A stretch of DNA of 64,000 bases from Cyclaneusma minus (lineage: Eukaryota; Ascomycota; Leotiomycetes; Marthamycetales; Marthamycetaceae): positions 248,001 to 312,000 of the forward strand of contig JAKZHN010000019.1 in NCBI GenBank assembly GCA_037179335.1. The letters are read 5' to 3'. A program made the translations under genes and the position numbers. The notes beneath the pieces are model-generated. The model was not told the DNA's origin. It saw nothing but the letters and a program-made list of their open reading frames with translations, and did no database searches. Numbering within the stretch: position 1 is the stretch's first letter; every line of letters starts with the position of its first letter. Positions 56,581-64,000 of this stretch are shown piece by piece.

Positions 56581-56725
56581 ATAAAAAATATCCGCTTAAA
56601 ACTTTGCCCATTTAATATAAAAAATACCGGTTTAAAGAATACGGAAAATATCTGTTTAAAAGTTAGTCTACTTAATATAAAAAATACCGGTTTAAAACAT
56701 ATAAAAAATATCGGTTTAAAAATTA
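56581..56725. repeat. 60-bp tandem repeat in AT-rich block
   Basis: Two full units and part of a third, each 60 bp, share TTAATATAAAAAATACCGG. Each unit divides into two related 30-bp halves (ATAAAAAATAYCGGTTTAAA). On the minus strand the array reads as a repeated FKPVFFIL peptide in an open frame of 99 codons, probably without meaning. Confidence 0.7.
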
Positions 56726-59026
56726 CCTTATTTTCCAATTATTTTAAAATAATATTAAAAATTTTAATAAAAATACTATTTTTGGAATAAAAAACATATA
56801 CTAGTATTGATTAATATTTATATAAAAAGCATACTTTAGCACAATATTAAATTTTTTAATAAAATACTTTTTTTATTTAATTAATATTAAAATTATAATA
56901 TTTCAATTATAAAAATCCAAACATTATTAAAATTGAAAATAATAATTTTATTAAAAAACATCCATTTTGCAATATAATTATTAATGATAATTTTTGCAAT
57001 TAGAACTTTTATAATTAATAAAGCTAGCTTGCTATTAATTAATATTAATTGCTTTAATTTTTCAAAATTTATAATAAAAGCAAATAATATTTTTTAATAA
57101 AATCCCAGTTAATAAAACCGGTTCCAAAATATTTATTATTAATTAAAATAATTATAAAAATTTTATACGCTTAAACAATAATAAAAGAATAATTAGTATT
57201 AATGATAAATTTATATTAAATTAGAATTTTAATAAAGCATTATTTTTTAAATATTAAAATTATAAAAATGCTACATTAATTTATAATTCATTTTATAAAT
57301 TTCTTTAATTGCGATTTAGGCTGAAAAAAAATTATTTTCCAATTTCTAATTATTGCAAATAGCGGCAAGAGAAATCTGGCCAAAATTATTATTATAGTAA
57401 TAACTTTTTTAATTCATAATGTAAAAACAATTTTAATATTTCTTATAATTAATATATTTATATTTTTCCTAATTATTACCACGGCTTTAATTTCCATTAC
57501 TATAATTTTTAAACTCACTATTACAATTTCCAAATTTATTACCATGTTTTTTAAATTTACCATCATAGCCTTTTTAATTATTTCTAATATTAGTTTTTTT
57601 TGCATTTCTAAATAACATAATTCGAAAGCTTGTAATAAAAGCATAAATTATAATGTTTGCAATAGTTTTGCTATTAATTCTTAAATATATTATATAGCGC
57701 TTTCGGAAAAGCAAATAAATCCATTAAATCACTATAATTATAATTATAATTATAGGCTATAATTGCAACAGCGGCTTATTAAAATTTATTTCAATTAAAT
57801 TTAAAATTATTATATTTAGCGGCTTTAATATTAAGCTAGTATTTTCTTTCAATTTTCTTTTATATATTTATTAATATTTTAAAAATACTTAATCTATTTA
57901 TTATAAATAGCGGGATTAAATATTTTATATAAAAGTTTAGTTTTATTAGCCAAAATGTTTAAAACTTTAATACAAAATCCGGCCATTTTTAGCTTTAAAA
58001 TAAGCTAAGCCTAATTTACCATATAGCTATAATTAAATTAGAAAATAGCAAAAATTATATTACCTTGCTTTAAAATATAAAAGTATTATTGGGCTTTTTT
58101 GATTTTATTTAAATTATAAAGCTTTTTTTCAAAATATCAAAAAGCATATTTAAAAATTTTCAAGGCCATTTTTTATTATTAATAAAATTCTTAATAATTT
58201 AATTTAATTTAATTTATATTAAATTTTAAAATGTTTTTTAAATTAGCCAGCAATATATTGAATCTTTTTATATTTTAAATCAAAACCGTTTTTATTAATA
58301 GCTATAATATATTGAATTTTAAAAATCCAATTTAAAAATCCTTTTAGTGCTTAAATGGCTAAACTTTATTTTTAGAATTTGTTTTGGGATTTTTAATTTT
58401 ATAGCGGAGGCGCAAAGCAAAAAGGTAAATATAGGCATAGGTAGGCATTGTTTCTAATTTATGTTTTAAATACTTATTAATTTCTTTTAATTTCTAATTT
58501 CTAATTTACAACTCGGTATTAATAGTATTGGCCTAATTTAAAAAAAAATGAAAAATGGCAATGCTTTTATTTTGCTGCTTTAATTTGCAAACATTATTAT
58601 TCATCTCGCTACTAATATATTATAAAAAGTTATTAAATATAATAAAAATATATTATAATTATTTAATTTTATTCGCAATGCAAATAATGGTTTTCTTTTA
58701 ATAAATTTTTAAATTAAATCAATAATAAACAAATATATTTTATTAATTTATTTAATAGCTTAGGCAAACAAAAAATAGCTGCAGCAATTATTATATAATT
58801 TGCAAAAATATTTATAATACTAACTAAAATTCCAAGGCTTTAAATTAAATATAGAAGCAAAATTGGAATTAGCAAAAACAAATTTGCACAAATAATACTA
58901 GCAAGGTTAAAAATAATGAAATTATTAAACGTCGAAATTAGGACTTAAATTGCATAATGCGCTATTATTGCAAAATAAAAAATATTAAGGGTTTTTTAAA
59001 TTAATTAACAAAAAGAGCTTATAAAT

Positions 59027-59160
59027 TATTACGGCGTAGGGCAGAAATCAAGGCAAAAATCGTGATAAATTAATATTATAAATTAAAAACAAAACCTCTC
59101 CAGCCAAAACAAAGCTATAAAGGCTTTTTATAGGTGTACAATATTATAATAATTAAAGAT
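59027..59160 (+). repeat. LTR-like direct repeat, right copy
   Basis: The segment reads ATTACGGCGTAGGGCAGAAA onward and follows the left copy base by base with many C-to-T and G-to-A changes, for example CTCCCTACAAG versus CTTTTTATAGG. The distance between copies is about 6,678 bp. It is the more strongly mutated of the pair. Confidence 0.6.
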
Positions 59161-62100
59161 AAATTAGCAAATAGGGATGCATTATATATATTCCTTAGCT
59201 ATAAAAAATAGCCGCTGCCTTTTTTAAATAAAAATAGCAGCGTTTAAATATTATACGCTAAAAATATTGCTTATTTTTTGCATATTTTTAGCGCATATGT
59301 TTTATAAAATATCCGGAAAACGCCTTTTTTAGCCTTATATAATAGTTATTTTTTCTTTTATAATTCCAGGCCCCAAAATTTCCAAATGCAAATTCTCGCT
59401 TTTTAATAATCCAATATTTAGGCTTTGGTTATTAATTTCGGCTTTTTATTTTAGCTGTATAAATTTATAGGCTTTTATTAATTTGCTATTATTAATAACT
59501 ATTTCCAAATTTATTATTGCCTAATTTTTAAAGCCTTGATTTTAATATATAGCTTATACAATTTATTATTAAATCATTTTTAAATTCTTATTTAATTATT
59601 TTTATTATTTAAAAAAATTTTATATATTAAAATTTATTGGAATTTTATTATTTTTATTGGCTTTATATATATCATATTAGCTTTCGCGTATGCCTTTTTT
59701 GCAAATGCCGAAAAATTAATATAATAGCGGTTTATTTTAAATAATTGGTTTCAAGTTTTTTTTTTTTAAATTTTTTGCCCTTTTTCTTTTATACACGTAT
59801 TATATATTTGCTATAATAATAGTATAATAATTTTTAATTGCGTTTTTAATCTAATGTTTTTTTTTGTTTTTTTTTTGGCAAATTTTTTATTTTTTTAATC
59901 TTTTTTTATAGCAATTATATTAAATTTTATTAAGGCTTTATTTATATAAAATAGGCCTTCCCGCTTTTATTAAGCTTTTTTTTATTATTGCTTTTATATA
60001 GGTTTTTTAATATATGCCTTTTTAGTAAAAGTTAAACCCCTTCTATTTTTTTAATTTTTTTTTAATTTTAATATTATAGCCTTTAATATTTTTAATTGTA
60101 AAATGCAAAATTTTAGCAATAGCTTATTTTAAGTCTTATATAATAAAGATTTTATTTATAATTATAATAATAATATTAAATTCGCAATTTTGCCGCAAAA
60201 TTTAAATCGCATTTTTACTAAGTCTATATTTATATTTTAAATTCGTATTTGCATTTGCTATATATAAAGCTTTTATTTAAATCCCTTTTATAAAAATTTT
60301 AATATTTATAATTAGGCTGCAAATAATTTTAAATATAATTATTATTATAATAATTATAAGCCCCTTTATTATATAATAAATTTATATTTTGCTTTTTTCG
60401 GTTTTTTTTATTAATTAATTTATTATTTTATAAATTCCCGCTATTTAAATTCCTTTATTTAATATAATTTATAATGTTTTTATATTTTACCGCCATTGCT
60501 ATATTAAAATCAAAGCCTTTTTTAAAAACCAATATATTAATTATAATAAAAGATTAATTTAATCAAAAAATAATATAAAAGCTGCTAAGGTTTCTTTTTG
60601 TTTTAAAATTTATGCTTTTTAAAAATATAAAATATGCAATGCTTTTAAAAATATTAAAAATATAATAATTGCTTTAATTAAAATTATTTTTGCAATTTAT
60701 ATTTTAATATATATAATAATTAATATTTGGTATTATTTAGTAAACTCATTTCCCGTTTTTCTTATATATATTCAATTAAAATATAAATAAATTATAATTG
60801 TTTTTTAATAATATATTATTTAATAAAAACATTAGAAAATGGATTTTTGGAAATATAATAGAAAATAAAAAAATTATAAGCTTAGTATATATAAATTAAA
60901 ATAAATAGCTGGCTTTATTTAGAAATATTGCGGGGTTTTTAATTTTGCTAATTAAATTTATTTTTATATAATATTGATTTTTTAATTAAACTTTTTAATA
61001 TATAAAGTTTATAATTCAATTTCTTATAAAATAAAATTTAATTTAATTTAATTTAAATATAAAACAATAATTAAATTCATATTTTTATGATTTAAATATT
61101 TTTATTTTTGCTTTTGCTTATTATTGCGTACAATTAAGCATTTTTTATTTAAATATAAAATTAAAATTAGCCCTTTAATAAAAAGAATTAATCTGCGTCG
61201 TTTTTATATTTTTCCCGCTATTATTATAATTTAATTTTAATATTCTTTTAATAAATTTGCTTAAAATAATTAAAATATTTTTAAAGTCTTTTTAGGCCAA
61301 TATTTAATTATAATTTTAGTTTTAGCCTTTTTAATATATATAAAATATAAGTTAATCGTTTTTATTTTTATTTTTATATATTATATTTTTTTAATTTTCT
61401 ATTTTTAATTATTTTTAAAAAAACCAAATTTTTAAAATACAATTTATATATATTGTTTTAAAAAGCTAATATAAAAAATATTATATAATTCTTTTAATTA
61501 AAGTTCAAATAAAAATTTCAAGCAATAACCTTAAGTTTTTTTTTAATAATAAACAAAAAGCCTATATATTTTTTTCGCTAGTTTTCCGGTTTTAAAGCAT
61601 ATATTTTTAATAAATAAAAAAGCCCAATTCTTTTTATTAAAATTTATAATTTTATCTTTTTTTGCATATTATTTTATATTTTTATTAATAGTATTTTTTT
61701 AATTTTTGAAATAATATATATTTATTATATTATATTTTTTATAAATTATATAAAAAACCCTAATTTGCAAATAATATTTATATATTATAAAAATAAAAAC
61801 AAAGGTATTTTCTGCTTCATATTATTATAAATACATTTTATTATAGCTAATTAAATTGCCAAATTTACTTTTTATTATTGCAATAATATTATATATAAGC
61901 TTTTAAATTTTAATTTATTTGCTTTATTTGCTTATTTATTTAAAAATAAAATGCAATATTATATTTATATATTATATAAAATTTATACTAAAAATCTTTT
62001 TATAATATATTAATAAATATAAAGCTATAATTAAATATAATAATTTAAAAAAAATATAAGATAAAAACTTTTATTAAAATCTTTTTTTATTAAAAATCAT

Positions 62101-64000
62101 GTATTAATATTTTGTATTATATATATAAATTACGCAATTTTCATATAATAATTTATTATTTTTAAAATAATATTATATATTTTGCTTATATATTATAATG
62201 TTAGCAAATTTATAATAAAAGTTTATAATAAATATATTTATAGCTTATTAATTAAAAGCAAAAGCTATAATTGGCTATAAAATATATATTAGCAAATTCT
62301 ATTTTACTAGCAAATATAATAATTGCATATATAATTCTATATTTTAGCCTTTATATTTAATTAATAATATTTGCAATAAATTAAAATTAAAAATTATTTT
62401 ATTTTAAAATAGCTTATTAATTTAATATTATAATAAATATATAAAAATTTATTATATAATATATTTGCCGCAAAAATATATAATTTGCTTTTTTTATATA
62501 ATGTATTATTTTTAAATTGCTATTATTTTCTTCTATATAATATAAATTAGCTTTCAATTTTTATCATATATTTATTATTATTTTAAATTTTAAAAATAAT
62601 TATAAAGCTTGCTTTAATTATTCCGGCTTTTAGGTTTTTATAGCTTAAATAAAATATATTTTTTTATTTAAAATTCGCATTTATAATACATAAATAAAAT
62701 ATATAATATCAATTTTTCAATTTAATAATTTTGATTCAAATATAATTGCTATATTTATAAAAGCAGCTATATTGTTTAAAAATTATATATTTAATATATA
62801 GTTAAATAAATAGCGGAAGTTTTATTATAATATTAATAAAAACCCTTCTAATATTTCCATCTAAATACTTTTTACTGTTTTTTTATAATTTAATTTATAA
62901 AATAAAAACTTAGCGGAATTTTCAATTTTTATAATATATTTAATATTAAAATTATAAAATTTCAATTTTATAGCCTATTTTGCTTAATATTTATTAAATT
63001 GTTTCGTATGTATAAAATAGCATAAATTATTATAATTTAAAAGCATTTAAATTTTATAATACGCGCTTTTAATATATTGCTTTTAATATCAAAAACAAAT
63101 TATAATTGCAAGCAATTTAATATTATGCATTTAATATATTAGTTTTATATTTATTAATTTATAAAACTAAAAAGCTATTAAATACTAATAATACTATGTT
63201 AAATTATTCACATTTTAAAATTATTTTAAAAAATTCAATATTGCAAATTTAAAAGTATTATATATAATTTGCAAATGCTTTACAAAATTAAAATATTGCA
63301 ATATTAATTCATTTGCAAATATATCTTTAATATATTAAAAAGCTTTTTGCATTTTTAAAAGCGAATTAAATAATTTGTGTTTTTATTCATTATTAATAAA
63401 TAAATTAATTATAAATAGCATAATTTTATTATATTTTAAAATAAACCGCCTATAAAAATTGGCTTATTTTAAAAGCAATTGCAATTTTATATATATAATT
63501 AATATAGGCCATTTTTAAATAATGCATACTTTTTCCAATTTTATATATATATTATTTCTTTCTATTATAAAGTTTAAAAATAAAATTTTATCTACTTTAT
63601 ATTTGCATTTGCTGTTTTTTATAAAAAAAATATAATTTTTTAAATAAATTAAAATATTATTAAAATAAATTATTATAATAATATCTAAAAATTCCTTAAA
63701 TACTATATTTATATAAGCTTAAAATATAGCTAATGCATTTGCCAATTTAAATAATAATATCAAATATTGAAAATAGCTATATTTTATATAAAATACTTTT
63801 TCCTTTTTTTTATATAAAAATTGTATAATACGCATTTTTAAAATCCAATTTAATAAAAATTTTAGCTTTTTTTAATTTAATTAGAAATTTATTAATTAAA
63901 ATAAATCAATAGCAATTTTTAATAATAATATTATTTAATGTTTCATAATTAATATATAAATATAAGCTATTATTCTTTTTAAATATAGATAATATAAAAA

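Larger units (their letters stand above)
52481..59026. mobile_element. Probable interior of a RIP-degraded LTR retrotransposon
   Basis: This is the 6.5-kb interval between the two LTR-like repeats, a typical length for a Copia or Gypsy interior. No polyprotein motif survives mutation, so class and coding strand cannot be told. It is called only from the flanking repeats. Confidence 0.35.
49800..64000. other. AT-rich, gene-free isochore with RIP-like composition
   Basis: From about 49.8 kb to the window end the sequence is overwhelmingly A and T, with sparse GC and very high TpA. No frame longer than about 100 codons exists, and those present are low-complexity (Phe, Ile, Lys, Asn, Leu). No gene, tRNA or rRNA was recognised. 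The pattern fits repeats mutated by RIP, a C-to-T process acting on duplicated DNA in many ascomycetes. It does not look mitochondrial, because no respiratory-chain or rRNA sequence is visible. The only GC-richer island is the LTR-like segment at 52349-52480. Confidence 0.85.

Noticed and set aside
49800..64000. Mitochondrial DNA inserted in the nucleus
   Set aside because: The AT content would fit, but no mitochondrial gene, rRNA or tRNA could be read, and the block looks like mutated repeats.

Overview
This window reads as nuclear DNA of a filamentous ascomycete (Pezizomycotina, most likely a Dothideomycete; this is inferred from gene style and not tested). The evidence is short GT-AG introns of about 45-140 bp with CTRAY-type branch sites, fungal versions of core genes, expanded fungal-only families, and an abrupt switch at about 49.8 kb from gene-bearing DNA of about 50% GC to about 14.2 kb of extremely AT-rich, gene-free DNA. 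That AT block has the look of repeat-induced point mutation (RIP).

Layout. 1-1.9 kb: no supportable gene. 1.9-6.0 kb: conserved housekeeping genes, with the V-ATPase c subunit (VMA3, -) divergent from the snoRNP/spliceosomal protein SNU13 (+), then a BMT6-type 25S rRNA methyltransferase (+). 6.0-12.6 kb: a lineage-specific stretch with three low-complexity basic proteins, a 108-bp tandem duplication, a degenerate 19-bp tandem array, a hAT-like miniature inverted-repeat element, and a Copia-Gag-like gene built from repeated modules (-). 12.9-22.0 kb: conserved genes again, with RNA 3'-terminal phosphate cyclase (-), transketolase (+), a proline-rich unknown (-) and a long coiled-coil protein of the fungal 'M protein repeat' type (+). 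22.5-34.3 kb: a variable accessory block with a head-to-head pair of unrecognised paralogues (one frameshifted), a large kinase with an unusual HMD catalytic loop (+), a CorA-like membrane protein (-), a small four-exon gene, and an inverted segmental duplication of gene ends. 35.0-49.7 kb: an amino-acid permease (+) tail-to-tail with an MFS monocarboxylate-type transporter (-), a LEA-like small protein, a secreted FAD-linked oxidase whose chitin-binding domain is split by an in-frame TGA, an L-rhamnose-1-dehydrogenase (LRA1), and an unknown 422-residue protein at the isochore edge. 49.8-64 kb: AT-rich block containing a pair of LTR-like direct repeats about 6.7 kb apart.

How the genes relate. 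There is no single operon-like unit, as expected in a fungus. The core genes serve vacuolar acidification, ribosome and spliceosome assembly, RNA end processing and the pentose phosphate pathway. The right-hand genes suggest nutrient capture near a repeat-rich boundary: two transporters, a secreted carbohydrate-type oxidase and rhamnose oxidation. The rest of the rhamnose pathway is not in the window. Exon models were built by hand from frame continuity, splice consensus and family conservation. Models that rest on family conservation are the firmer ones.
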